DNA of 64,000 nucleotides from Fulvia fulva (taxonomy: Eukaryota; Ascomycota; Dothideomycetes; Mycosphaerellales; Mycosphaerellaceae). The stretch covers positions 62,001 to 126,000 of the forward strand of contig NC_063017.1 of the NCBI RefSeq assembly GCF_020509005.1. The letters run 5' to 3'. Position 1 is the stretch's first letter. The number at the start of each line of letters is the position of its first letter. Of the stretch, positions 33,001 through 44,422 are shown in pieces. The notes beneath the pieces are model-generated. The model ran no database searches, was not told the origin of the DNA, and saw only the letters and a program-made list of their open reading frames with translations. A program made the translations under genes and the position numbers.

Positions 33001-34530
33001 CGAGGGTGATTAACGTGTGTATAACATAAGTAATCTTACTAGTAGTAGTCTCCGTGCCGTTAAAGAGTTCAAGGGTACGAGGGTACTTTAGTTCCTAGGG
33101 TTCGAGGTTAAGAGAGGTCGCGAGTTTATAGTCTATAAAAGACTCGCCTAGTACGCTAGTGTCTATAAGAGTGAGATTAGAAGAAGAGAGTTTCTTTAAG
33201 CCGATATTTACATTCGTAACGAACGGTTTATAAGCGTAGTCCTTACCCGTCTCGTCGTATAGGTCTAGCTATACTATATTGATCCTCAACTTCTTTCCTC
33301 TCTTTACTTTCGGTAAACGTTATTCTTAGTCTTTATCGCGTCGATGAGGAAGACCTAGGCTTTTTCCTACTTAGCGGGAGTAGTAGGAGCAGGCTCGATA
33401 GCGCCGATAGCGCCGCGAACCGGGTTGCGGGCGTTACGGGTAGCGAGCTACGGATAGTTAGCTACGATATAGCCTAGACCGCCGTAGTAGGTGTAGAGTC
33501 CGGCCTAGCGACGGCGAAGCTTCTCTTCGGGAGTAAGCTTACCGTTAACGAGGCCCTAGACTCGAGGGACGGCGGTACTAGCGCTAAGATCTATAGCGTC
33601 ACCTATAGAGACGGGAGGGAGAGCCGTAGGAGCGGCGGCGCCTAGTAGAGTAGCGAAGTAGCTTCCGGGACCACGAGGCTAACGACCTTAAGAACGGGAA
33701 GCGAGGAGAGAGGCGGTGTGTTTTATGTTAGAGTCGAGGCGCTAGTAGGTCTCGACGAGCTTACGGAAGCTTATAGTACCGACGTCCTTGTCCTCGAGGG
33801 CTCGAAGAAGCTCTACTAACAAACCACGGCGGAGAGTGCTCTTCTTAGTCTCTTCGTTATAGCCGGTGAACCCGATATCGCGGTTAAAGGCCGCGAGGTA
33901 CTCGGCGAAGCTCTTGTTCTTCTAGAGGAGGTTGTAGATAGCGTTCTAGGCGGTAGCTCTACGGTCTAGATCACTAAAGGCAGTACGGAGGTCCTATATT
34001 AAGGTAAGGACGTCCGGGCAGCCGATAGTCTACGTAGCGTTGTCGATGTAGTATTGTACCTAAGCCGCGGCGTCTCCCCGAAGGAGGGAGAAGACGTACG
34101 TAACTTTATCCTTCTCTTACGGAAAGTGGTCGGTATTAGCTAATAGCTTAATAGTGAGCTATGTCTTAAATGCCTTAAACTTGCTCTTATTACCGTCGAA
34201 CTCGTCTAGGTCGTTAACCTTCTTAGAGAAGTACTAGCGGCGGTTATTATCGGCGTACGGGGCGAGGTTCTAGAAGGTGTTTATAATACCTTGAAGGTAT
34301 ATTACTTAGTTGTTTGCTTGCTCGACCTGCTAGGCGGTCTCGCGGAAAGAGGAAACGGTACGGTTAATAAGAGCGTAGGCGGTGTCGGGGTTAGCGTTTG
34401 CCTAGGTATCGAAGGTAGCGGCGTTCGAGAAGGGGATATTAGTCTACTTACTAAAGTGGAATAGAGTGCCTTAGTTGTCGAGGTTGACACTTCTATCGGT
34501 GGCGTGGTCACCTATAAGGATGACTCGAGT
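33001..34530 (-). pseudogene. Gypsy-1 gag and protease
   Basis: Minus strand. The Gag capsid domain (LDEFDGNKSKFKAFK near 34205-34160, VFSLLRGDAAA near 34095-34060, SFAEYLAAFNRDIGFTGY near 33920-33865) is followed by a decayed zinc knuckle (YTYYGGLGYIVANYP near 33495-33450, three Cys and one His lost). The protease follows (LIDTSVLGESFIDYKLATS near 33175-33115, where D-S-G-A is expected). The initiator ATG is not evident and may itself be mutated. Confidence 0.88.
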
Positions 34531-34557
34531 AGTTGACGGTTTATTAGTCTTTTGTGA

Positions 34558-35077
34558 TATTAGGGCGAGAGCCTAGCCTATAAGATGTAAGGGTAAAAGC
34601 GAGAATATAGGTACGAAGTGTAGATACAAAAGGGTATAGTATGATTGCTATATAAAACAAAAGACGAAGAAAGTAAGAGAGGCCTAGGGAAGGCTAGATA
34701 TTTATACGCGACCCTCGCGAGTACGTATCCCCGCATTAATAGGGCTAACCCGTACGAAGCCGCGCTTAGTAGCTTTGCTCAAAACCTTATTCTAACCTGC
34801 CCTACGTTCCGAGTCTTCTACGTGCTTCTTCTAGGGTCTAGCGTAGTCGCGGGTACTCGCGGGAGTGCCGTGAGTCATATAGTCACGAGCCGAAGTGAAT
34901 CTGTTAAGGTTTAGTAGAGGGGTAAATTTGGAGGGCTAGGTCCCGTAGTAAATGTTACGGGGCATATAATTCTTAGCGCTTATACACTAAGCTAGACTGT
35001 CACTTCTTGACGACTTCTGAGCACTCTAAGGCTCTTCTGTCCCTACCTTCTGTATACTCTATAGGGAGACTATAACA
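34558..35077 (-). repeat. Gypsy-1 5' LTR (520 bp)
   Basis: Exactly as long as its partner at 28787. Its first dinucleotide is TA (TATTAGGG), one RIP-type change from TG, and it ends ATAACA next to GAAAT. The leader and primer site lie just left of it on the minus strand (TCACAAAAGACTAATAA). I could not assign the primer tRNA. Confidence 0.93.
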
Positions 35078-35082
35078 GAAAT

Positions 35083-38000
35083 ATAGTCTATTAACACCTT
35101 AGTTACTACCCGTACGAACTAAGTAACTAAGTTTGTCGTACCCTATAGTAACGTTATATACCGTATAAGCCTAAGAGGCGTTATAAAGGCCGTTAAGTCT
35201 CGGCTACTTTCGTTAAGCGTGATCTAGTCGTACCCCGAAAACAAGTCTACTAAAGAGGCTACTCTATACCTAGTAAAGTCTTCCGAGAATCCGTCCGTAT
35301 CTAGGGGAATGTTTATATCCCTTATCGTTACCTCGTTTAAGAGTATAGCGGAGTTAATTAACCTATATAGTATAGCTTCGCTATTTAGCTCGACCTTCTT
35401 CGCTACTAAGAACTAAGTATTCGTATAAGCACCTTAACTATACTTAAGAATTCTGTTCTTAATTCGAGCGCGGATTATCTATTCTATAATCGCTCGTAAG
35501 CTTAGGTATAACCGAATATTCCGCGCCTACTACGGTTTATACGTAATCGTTATGATCTTCTAAGGAGACATAACATTATATCTAATCTACCGTATATAGC
35601 TAAAATCCTACGCTAGGACACCTTCTCGGTTAAAGAGCATTTTATTAAACATTTATCTTTCCTTAGCCGAGAGAGCGATACTAACCTTAATACTAGCGAG
35701 CCTTTTAGGTATAATCCTCGAGCCGCGCTCGATACTAGAGAACTTTTTAATAAGATACCTCCTATCGAACGGGCCTTACCCTACTAGTATTAGAGATTCC
35801 TAGTAAAGGGCCTTCTACTTCTAATCTATATTACTATCTACTTTCGACTAAGGCCTCTCGTAAACGCTCGTATTAATAGGTCTTTTCTTGTTAGCTTTTC
35901 GCTTATATATAGTAAATATATACGGCATCCTAATATCGGGTCTATATAACCCTACGTCTCGTTTCTAAGCCTACCTATTAATCTATCCCTGTTTTAGGAT
36001 CTCCGTATACTAGTCGCCCTATACGGAGTATACATTTGTAATGACCTACTCTCCTAGAGCGTTAGTAGTTACCTTAGCGCTTAAGTATTAGCGGTTCCCG
36101 AGTAGTTCTAGTAATTTCTTTAAGTACGGGCTAAGGTCGAGGACATTTTCTCTTTATTATAATACGGGCCCGCGGTAGTTCTCAAAGTAGTCGAAGATAG
36201 TCGTGTCTATAGGCTTAGGGTTTAGCTTCGTTATACCTTCTTATCGATATTGATACGCCGTATTATTAGAACACTCCGCCCCTAATATATTTGCTAAGGT
36301 CTCCCCGACTAGACTCGAAAAGCGGACTTGTTTTAAAACCGGACTTCTGACTGCTTATAGCGGGTTAACTACCGTGAATCAACCCGCGTTCGTATTTTTC
36401 GAGGACTATAGAAGTTCTTAAAGAGTTTTGTACTTCTTAGTACCTATAATAGCCGTGAACATTATACTTTTACCTTTCCTAATAGCGATTGTTCCCTCCT
36501 ATAATCTATTGTCGTAGTTACGGCCTATTAGTCGTACCTTCCTATACTAAGGGCGGCTAAGGATCGTAGGCGAATCTAGATTAGCGGAGACAAACATGTC
36601 GATCTAGTAGTATATACTAAATACCTAAGTATTAAGCTTTGAAATTACCCCCTTAAACTTCGCTCTTCTACCCGCTCCTCGAAAGGACAAGTAGGCGCTA
36701 GGTACGATACGTAAGCCAAACTTATATACTATCCTCGGGCTAATAATATTGACTTTAGATCCCTCGTTAAGTAGGGCTCGAGTCTGACCTTTACTAGTCC
36801 TAAGCTCGGTAACTACCTAAGGGCTAGGTACTATTACAAAATCGTCTAGTATACTAGAGAGACCGATCTTTTTAATGTTCTCGTACAACTCGGCGGTAGG
36901 GATAGCATCCTTACTATATAATATCGTTAAGAACATACCTATAAAGCGAGCTTAATAATCATCCCGAAAGACTTCTTTATTAGCCTCTTCTTCCTCGTCT
37001 TTATAGGTAGCGATATGACTCGTACGGACTTTAGTCCCTTCTTAGCTAGCTAACTTACGGACGGTAGTAAGCTTAGACTATAGATTAGGGGTATTTACTA
37101 CTCTCCTAAACAAGATAGTCTTAAACTAGCGACTATACCGAAACTAGTCCCGGGCATTAACGTTTAGAAACGTAGTCTAAAGGATTTAATCAATCTAATA
37201 GGTCACTCCCTCCTCCTTAGTAACGGGCCTATCTCCTATACCGTACTGTCGGACGTAGTTATTAATCCTTATCGTCTTTATATTCTATAACCGTTTACGC
37301 TATACGAATAGGGTATTAATAGGCCCTACCGGCTATTCCGAGGGCGTAGGCCTTGACTTAGCTCGAGGCTTAGGTGCCCTCCTTCTAAGAGTCTCCCCTA
37401 ACGCTACCGTTAACTAGCTTCTACTAGCCCTAGAACCGGCGTCTTTAATTATCTCTACCTCCTACTAACCGAGTTCTTCCTACCGGATCTCCTCTTCGAG
37501 TTCTTATTATATAGCTTTAGCGGCCTCGGCTCGTACTCTTAATACCTATATACTAGACCTAGTTCGAGGATTCGGGTTCTTTATAATTCCTACTAGAGCT
37601 TTGCCTCGAGATTTATTACTCTAGACTAGGTAGGCCTTAACCTTAACCTCGTCGTAGTTTATAATCCTATACCCTTATAGAGCCGGTTCTTCTTCCTTAA
37701 ACTAGATCTAGTAACTACTAGCGGCCGTCGGTTACTACCTAGATCTAGCATCTTAAGGGCCGTATTCTATAAGGTATCGGTTGTTAGGTAGAGGTTTAGA
37801 GTAGTTAGGAAGCTTTACGCTTAAGACACTAGTATAATCTCGACCTATCTATTGTTTCCGAAGCGTAGGGATTTTTATGTCCTTATTAGATAGAATTAGG
37901 CTATAGTATTCCTTAAGCTACGGAAGTATATAAAGGAGCTTAGGTTGACTATAGTCCCGTTAGAAGTTAAACTTAGGGGGATTTAGATCGGTCTTCTTTC

Positions 38001-38460
38001 CTAGGTACTACTAGTTATTCGTCGCTAAAAAGACATACCCTTATAAGATAAGGAATAGTATCGCGGGGTACCTATTAGCCTAATGTTCCGTACTACTATA
38101 GTTATAATAGTACCTATTTAGCGCTTTAGACTACTCGCGGTTCTATAACTACGGGCGCTATATTAAGTAAACCTATAGTTTAGGCACTCGATCGGGGTTC
38201 TCTAGTTATATAGACCTTTAATTTTCACTAGGATTAAAGGATCTAACCTCCGCCGCGCGACCTCGTTAGTAAGCCTAAATACTTATTTCTACTATTTTCT
38301 AAATAAGGTTATTGTCGATAGTAGCGGAAATAGCTAGTTTATTAAATATATTAATCTTAGGGATTAAGCGCGGTATCTACTTTATAACTAACCGATAAAG
38401 CTACGGTAAAGTAAGTAGAAAGTCCGTATATACGGCCTTCTATCCTTCTTTACTACTAGC
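35083..38460 (-). pseudogene. Gypsy-2 gag, protease and RT N-terminal half
   Basis: Minus strand. Near the Gypsy-1 insertion point is RT: INSAILLNEVTIRDINIP near 35360-35305, YRVASLVDLFSGYD near 35265-35225 and SRDLTAFITPLRLIRY near 35200-35155. Further upstream, protease-like sequence (VLGLRIVPSAYLSFRG and DSPTILSRP near 36740-36560) leads into a long gag region with no clear knuckle. It is cut at 38460 by the Copia-B LTR. A Gypsy-2-like gag start and LTR fragment at 48715-49266, in the same orientation, may be its displaced 5' end. Confidence 0.82.
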
Positions 38461-38695
38461 TATCAAGAGGTAGTATCTTAAAGGGAGTTAATAATTTGGA
38501 AGTGATCTAGTAGCCTAAGGCATCTATAATGACTTAGCTTATAGGGAGATACCTTCTCTCCCCTTTAGCTTAGATAGACATCTAATATAATTAACACATT
38601 AGTTCCTAATATATTGCTATATACTCGTACTATTAGTTGGTTAAAGATTGATCTCTTACTCTACTCCCCTACTATCTACCCGTACCTATTCAATA
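38461..38695 (+). repeat. Copia-B 5' LTR (235 bp) and primer site
   Basis: It begins TATCAAGAGGTAGTATCTTA, a diverged form of TGTTAAGATGTAGCATC, and ends TTCAATA. The next 17 bases (38696-38712, GGTTATAAGCCCGGGTT) are the likely primer-binding site, shared with Copia-A and Copia-D. Confidence 0.88.
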
Positions 38696-38712
38696 GGTTA
38701 TAAGCCCGGGTT

Positions 38713-41555
38713 TATATAGGAATAAGAGCAACCTATATCAGTATAGGTTACTTATATCCCTTGCTATCGTAGTAGAAAACATCTAGGAATTAGAAGTCTA
38801 CCCCGTCTATCCTATTAAGGAGCTTAGTTCGATACTAAGTAATAGGTAACCTAGACAAGGACTCTATACGGCTTACTTAAAGCCAATACCTTAAAGATAC
38901 TCTATAGGTAGAACTGTATCGAGATACTATTAAGAAGAACTTTAAGTAAGTCATTTAAAGCTCTACTAGGAGAGACAGACCTATGTCCTAGCCCCGAGAC
39001 CTTATACCTCTCCTTCTTTACTTTACTAAGCAGGCCTTAGTATCTATACCTACGAACTTTCCTATTCTATACTAGAAGCCTTAGTAGGATCTGAGCCACT
39101 ACTTTAGAACTTATATACCTTGTTTCATTACATCCAATCTATTATAGATTTATACTAAGAGAAGATAGAGGAGAAGGGAGGCAAAATCCTAATTCTTAGG
39201 AGGGACAATTAGAAGAGATAGTTCAACCTTTAGAGATATAAGATAGAGAGCCAATCAGCATTCTTTGTAATTAATGACCTAATAGAAGTGTCTTTTAATA
39301 ACATTAAGGGCAAGACTCTAAAACTCTAAGAAGAGGCTATAACTAAAGAGATCCTCAATACGCTAATATAGACAAGACATAATATAGTATACAACTTTAG
39401 TATCCTTAGTAGGATTATAGAAGAAGATGAATTTGAGCTTAAGGGCTTATATAAATCTAGAAGAGCTACTAAGAAGTAGGTGTATCTCTAGAACAAGTAT
39501 AGCTAGGTACTACCAACCTATATATATAAGCTTATAAAGCAATTTGTGACCTTTAAGATGAGTAAAGAGTTCACTATTAGATCTGTATAGACACACCTAG
39601 TTTCTCTTAGAAAAAGGATTGCTAATGTTAACCTAGAGGGTCAGTATTATAGGAAAGCTAATGTAAGGATAACCTAGCTCTTAAGCTTACTACTACCTAA
39701 CTACTATATAGCTAGGGATACTATTATAGCTTAGCTAAAGATAGATCATAAAAGGACCTTAAAGATCCTTAAAGCTTAAGAAGCTAGGTTAGATCCCTCT
39801 AAGGCTAAGTATAGTATAGTAGCTACCTAGGTCAAGCCCTTAGGTCTAGTAAGACCACTCTCCTACCTTCTCTATAAGAAGGATTATCTAATCAAGGACT
39901 ACCCTAGTCTGCCTAAGGCAAGAAAGATCCTTAGATCTTATTCCTAACTACCATCTTCCTAGAATATAATATATATTAAGAAGAAGAGAACTCTACTACC
40001 CACTTTAAGGAGGACACTAAGAGAGAAGTCCTCTATAGAAGAACTTAAGAAAATAGTGAAGAAACTCAGCTCTAACATACTGTCACTCTAGAAGAACTAG
40101 GCCTAGTCTTATACCTCTAAAGCAAAGAAGACTAGAAAAGGTTTTTCCGCCGAAGAGTCACGTGACTTATGTAGCTCATCCCTAGAGACAATGTCTGATA
40201 ATGATGAGTATAATAAAGTGGCTTACTTAACTACAGAAGTCTAAGGCAAGTTCCCCTCGTTAGAGTAGTTACTTAACTCCTATGCTTTATCCTATATAAC
40301 TGACTAAAGCTGCCTCTTTAGATCTATAACTCCCTTAATAAGGAAGAAATAGATCAAAGTAGGAGGTAGGTTTTTATTAGCCACTTATATTAGGAATATA
40401 GAGATAAGTAGGAGAGCTAGTAGAAAAGTTGTTTTAGGAGATGTCCTACTTATACCTAAGCTAGGAGTAAACCTAGTTTTATAGAACTAGTTTAGTAAGT
40501 AGTTTAGTGTTTAACCTCTATTATTTTCTCTTGTTTCCCCCTCTAGTAAGACTGTTGTCTAGACAAAGCTCCTTAGGGGGGTTCTATTCATTAATAAGAT
40601 TTCTCCTCTCCTATAAGAACGGGCACATTACTCATTATATACACTACTAATAGAGAATGCCTTTGTAACTACTTAATTAGAGACCGACCTAAAGCAGTAG
40701 GAGCTTTAGTATAGAAGATTTGTACACTTTAGGAAGAATTTGCTCTAGAATCTTTATAAGGTAATAGACTTAAAAGAACCTATTCCTATCCCTAAGGATA
40801 GCTTTTACTAGTATAGAGTATATTCAATAGTAAAGATAAAGAAGTACAAAGGCAAAGTTATAGAGAGAAGACCTAAAAGACTTGCCCTTATATCTATTGA
40901 CATATATAGCCTACTACTAATCTCAAGACTAGGATTTAAATACTAGCTTAAGATTGTTAACAACTTCTCTAGGAAGAAGTGGACCTTTCCTCTTAGGAAA
41001 AGAGAAGATGCTCCAGTTGCTCTCTAGAACTAGAAGATTAAAGTAGAGAGGAAATTATTAGCGTGGCTAAAAGCAGTAAGACTTAATAATACAAAAGAAC
41101 TTATTATATTAGTAAAGTAGTAGGAGAAGGATTTAGGGATTAGGCTCGAGCCGACTAAGGTAAATAACTCTCTACAGAATAGACTAGTTAAGAGGTCAAT
41201 ACAAACCTTAGAGGACTCTATAAGGGCAATGCTTAAAGAGGCTAAAATGCCGGTTGAATTTTGGCCTAAAGCACTAGAGGCCCAAACTGATATAAGGAAC
41301 AAACTACTAAATAGCCTAGATTACGATAGGTTTAAGGTTTTACTAGATAAGGCTTTTGATAGTATCAAACCGACTATCAACTATTTGAAAGTTTAGGGAT
41401 ACAAAGCTGTTGTCTATATAGATACAAGATCCTAACCTTAATAGGTAAGAAGTGACAAGCTAATAAATAGGGGTAAAGAAGTAGTGTTTATTAGGTATAT
41501 TAAAAACATAGCTAAAGCCTAGCTCTTTTAGGAACTAGACATAAGAGCTGTTAAA
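38713..41555 (+). pseudogene. Copia-B gag, protease and integrase
   Basis: The Gag region includes KEFTIRSVXTHLVSLRKRI near 39570-39615 and a decayed knuckle (YKKDYLIKDYPSLPKA near 39880-39925). The protease is LLNSYALSYITD near 40265-40300, where the D-S-G-A site is lost. The integrase shows RRPKRLALISIDIYS near 40870-40910, KIVNNFSRKKW near 40950 and NNSLQNRLVKRSIQTLEDSI near 41165-41225, then VEFWPKALEAQTDIRNKLLN. The chimeric LINE interrupts the integrase C-terminal region at 41568. The antisense open frame at 41030-41302 is a shadow of this. Confidence 0.88.
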
Positions 41556-41779
41556 TAACATATATATAGATAGATAGATATTTCATTAAGCTGTTATAGT
41601 GCCCTTTGGCCTATGTAGCTATGCTATCTTGTTTTCGTATATATAGAGGGGAAACCGTGTTAGTAAAAACCCCTCCTCCTTCCCGCCTGTCTTTTCCTCC
41701 TAGTTGTTGTCTTAATTTTCCCTTGTTAGGGGTACGCTAGTGTTATAGGCCTGCCCTAATGACTACCCTATCTGCCACC

Positions 41780-43345
41780 CCCTAGCTTCCGCCTCTTATC
41801 TATCTACTCCTCCGTCTCGCTAGCGAGGCTAAACTACTAGAGGTATCCCTACTATAGTATCTACCGAGAGATTCGGCGAATATTACCTTTGTCCCTAATA
41901 ATTGACTTATAGTCTCTCCTTCCCGCTTAGTGCCTCCAATTTCCCCTACCTCTCGCCTACTACGGGCATCGTAGTAGTATATGTTCTAGGTTTTACGATA
42001 GGTAGCTACACTAGTAGGCTAGGCTATAGATGTCTAGTACGCGTCTTCTAAATAGGTAGGCCCTTAACCTAATATGTTCGGACCTAATTTGGATCGCTAT
42101 ACTTGCCTCGGCCCTTGTTAGGTCCCTATATAGCTAGTAATTGTGTCTCTAGAAGGCTCGGAGCGCTATCGGGCCTATTGTCTTAGGGGGCTTCCTTTTC
42201 TAGTCCTGCTCCTATAGGCAGCTCGCTATCTATTCCGCTAGGCTTTAGGTCTTAGCCTTGCTCCCGCCGGCCTAGCGAGTCCTACGCTCCTCCTCTTTTC
42301 GTGCTAGCCATTCGGTGCTTGTCTATATAGCCGTAAAGGTAGTAAGGTCATCCTCTTTTTGGCTTGTCCTATGTCCGGCCCCTCTCCGGTAGTAGCTTTC
42401 TATCTTATTCTTTACCTCCTAGATTGTAGTTTGTACTAGGTAACCTGTCGTCCTTGCCGCGTATTGAATTCTTATTCCCCGGATATACTAGCCGATTAGT
42501 AGTGTTCCTGTCTCTATTTCTACCGTGCTTATTAATGTTGTCTTATATACGCCTAGTACCCTACGTAGGTTGCCTACCTATATCCTATTTAGGGGTTGCT
42601 CTATCCGTTTCGGGATCGGCTTACCTACGCCTCCTGTTCCCCAAATCTGTGCCCCGTATAGTATAGCTAGTCTAACGATCGCCTTATCTATTACTCTTAC
42701 CTTGTCGAATGTTGCTCCCTATATAGATACCGTAAGTCTCTTTATCGAGGCTTCGTTGACTTATACTCGACTCTAGGCTTTCTTAACCTATACATTCTAG
42801 CTTAGCTTCGGGTCGAGCTAGATCCCTAGTACTCGTAGCTCCGCTAATAGCTTTGTCTCGTAGCCTTAGATTCTTACCGCCGCCTTTATATTATAGTATG
42901 TTCTCGCTTTACTAAAGTATATAAGTTAGTACTTTTTAGGGGCGAACTAGGCACTATGCTTCTTTGCCTACTCCTCGCATTTCTTATGCCTATCTTCGAG
43001 GAGGCGATAGTTCTCTTCTATCGAGTCTAACTAGGCTAGGATGTTTATGTCGTCTACGAACCCCGATACTAAGGTTTGCGGAGAGGTAAGTAGGGGGATT
43101 AGATTAGACATAAATATTAGAAACAGGATAGGGGAGAGAGTAGATCCCTAAGGTATTCTAGTCTCTGCCTTTACCGGGTCGGACGTGTACCTTCCTAGGA
43201 CTAGGTATGTCGTCCGTTCCTAGAGAAAGGAGTAGACGAACGTCGTTACCTACTAGGGGATGCCTTTCTACTATAGAATATGTATTAGCCTTTGGTATAA
43301 GACGTTGTCGAAGGCTCCTACGATGTCGAGGGTAAGGAAGGAATC
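41780..43345 (-). pseudogene. LINE-B ORF2 fragment, RT palm to zinc knuckle
   Basis: Minus strand. The first recognisable residues are the RT motif A (SFLTLDIVGAFDNVLYQRL near 43345-43290). KGIP near 43265, GFVDDINILA near 43060-43030 (catalytic DD) and LLEDRHKKCEE near 43010 follow. The region ending GAQIWG lies near 42650, and a C-terminal knuckle (CSYLSXNLEHILLRCP) lies near 41990-41940. Divergence from LINE-A in every motif shows a separate family. In-frame stops are common. The plus-strand frames at 42454-42776 are shadows. Confidence 0.88.
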
Positions 43346-44409
43346 GTATTTAGTAAGCTAGCTACGAGATAAGGTGACAAGTCTTAACCGCGCTTTCCTA
43401 CTTATCTAGTACTACCGTATAGCCTCGTTTCGAGAGGTTAGCCCGGAGCAAAAGCTTCCCTCTACGCCCTCCCTCCCTATTTGCTCCTTAAGCCAATATC
43501 TACCTCTATAGGCCTAAGCCCTTTAGTGCTCTCTATTAACCGACATACGTATCCGTCCTCTCGGGCTATATAGACAGTGTTAGCCGTCGCTACTAGTATA
43601 TACTACGCCCTAGGTTTTGACGCCCTTCGCGTTACCGTAGCCTTTCTCTAGAAAGCGGCCGTCTATACCTCGTAGGTTTGCTCGGGGCATATACTACGCC
43701 GGGTAGCGTACTCCTTACGTTTCTACCTACTAACTAATATAAAGTTCCTTATTACCCTACCCTCGATCCTCCCCGATCACAGAACTAATCTACTTGTATT
43801 ATACGTCTTTTCCCCGTCCTAATAGCCGTCTTTTCCTTGCTTAGGCTATCGTCTTTTCCTCGTCGCAATCTACTATATTAGACTAGGTACATTGTATAGC
43901 GGGATAGGCAGTGCCTTAGGCAAAACCCTCGTTCCTATACCGGGTGTTTAATAGGCCCTTATAGGCTTCGTCGCGTGTCTACCTACCTACCGTATTGCCC
44001 GCTAGCAAATACTAGATTGTTTCGTAGTCCGCTCGACGCCGTTATATAGTCCGCTTAGTTATTGTTCTATAGTCCGCTTGTCTAATGTTCGTCGCTTAGT
44101 CCGCTCGGTTTACGGTCTCCGGAGGTAAAAATTCTATACTTATACTAGAGGTGTCCTATCGAGCGTATAGGCTACGGTTCCGCGCCCTTCTTACACGTAG
44201 AAAGAAGAGGGACTCGCCCCCGACACGAGTACACGCTCGTCGGATAGTTTTTATACCCGTTTTGCTAGTAGTCCTCTATTCGCCGCGGCTTCGCCTACGT
44301 TACGCGCCCGTCGCGCCTACGACGCTCTAGCGTAAGAATACTTAGCTCTCTCGTAGCTAGACGAGAGGTTCGTAGCCGATACTACGTATAGGTGATTCTC
44401 GTCGTCGAC
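43331..44409 (-). other. Module M, copy in LINE-B
   Basis: Full-length match to 8030-9108, heavily RIP-mutated: for example the TGTACGTGGTGTCGG of 8051-8065 reads TATACGTAGTATCGG here. Both ends coincide with those of the other copy. The outer end is at the target duplication, and the inner end is at a TTCCTTRCC motif where the LINE body starts. Confidence 0.85.
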
Positions 44410-44422
44410 TAACATATATATA

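Larger units (their letters stand above)
28787..35077 (-). mobile_element. Gypsy-1, structurally complete chromovirus
   Basis: A 6,291-bp LTR retrotransposon with two 520-bp LTRs and a 5-bp target-site duplication (GAAAT at 28782-28786 and 35078-35082). It carries gag, protease, RT, RNase H, integrase and a chromodomain-like C-terminus on the minus strand. It sits inside the RT of Gypsy-2, whose frame resumes on either side. It is the only element here with both LTRs, a full domain set and a perfect duplication, but RIP has placed stops throughout. Confidence 0.95.
41569..44409 (-). mobile_element. Chimeric LINE-B: module M joined to an RT-only LINE body
   Basis: A 2,841-bp insertion flanked by TAACATATATATA (41556-41568 and 44410-44422) with a (ATCT)n tail on the left. 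On the minus strand it starts with the same base sequence as the LINE at 8030 (GTCGACGACGAGAATCACC). It runs through the whole of module M and passes directly into the RT palm of a LINE different from LINE-A. The endonuclease and RT N-terminus are missing. It therefore must have been mobilised in trans. Confidence 0.92.

Noticed and set aside
43980..44110. Possible separate gene in the GC-richer part of the minus-strand M copy
   Set aside because: No frame stays open beyond a few dozen codons in any of the three M copies.
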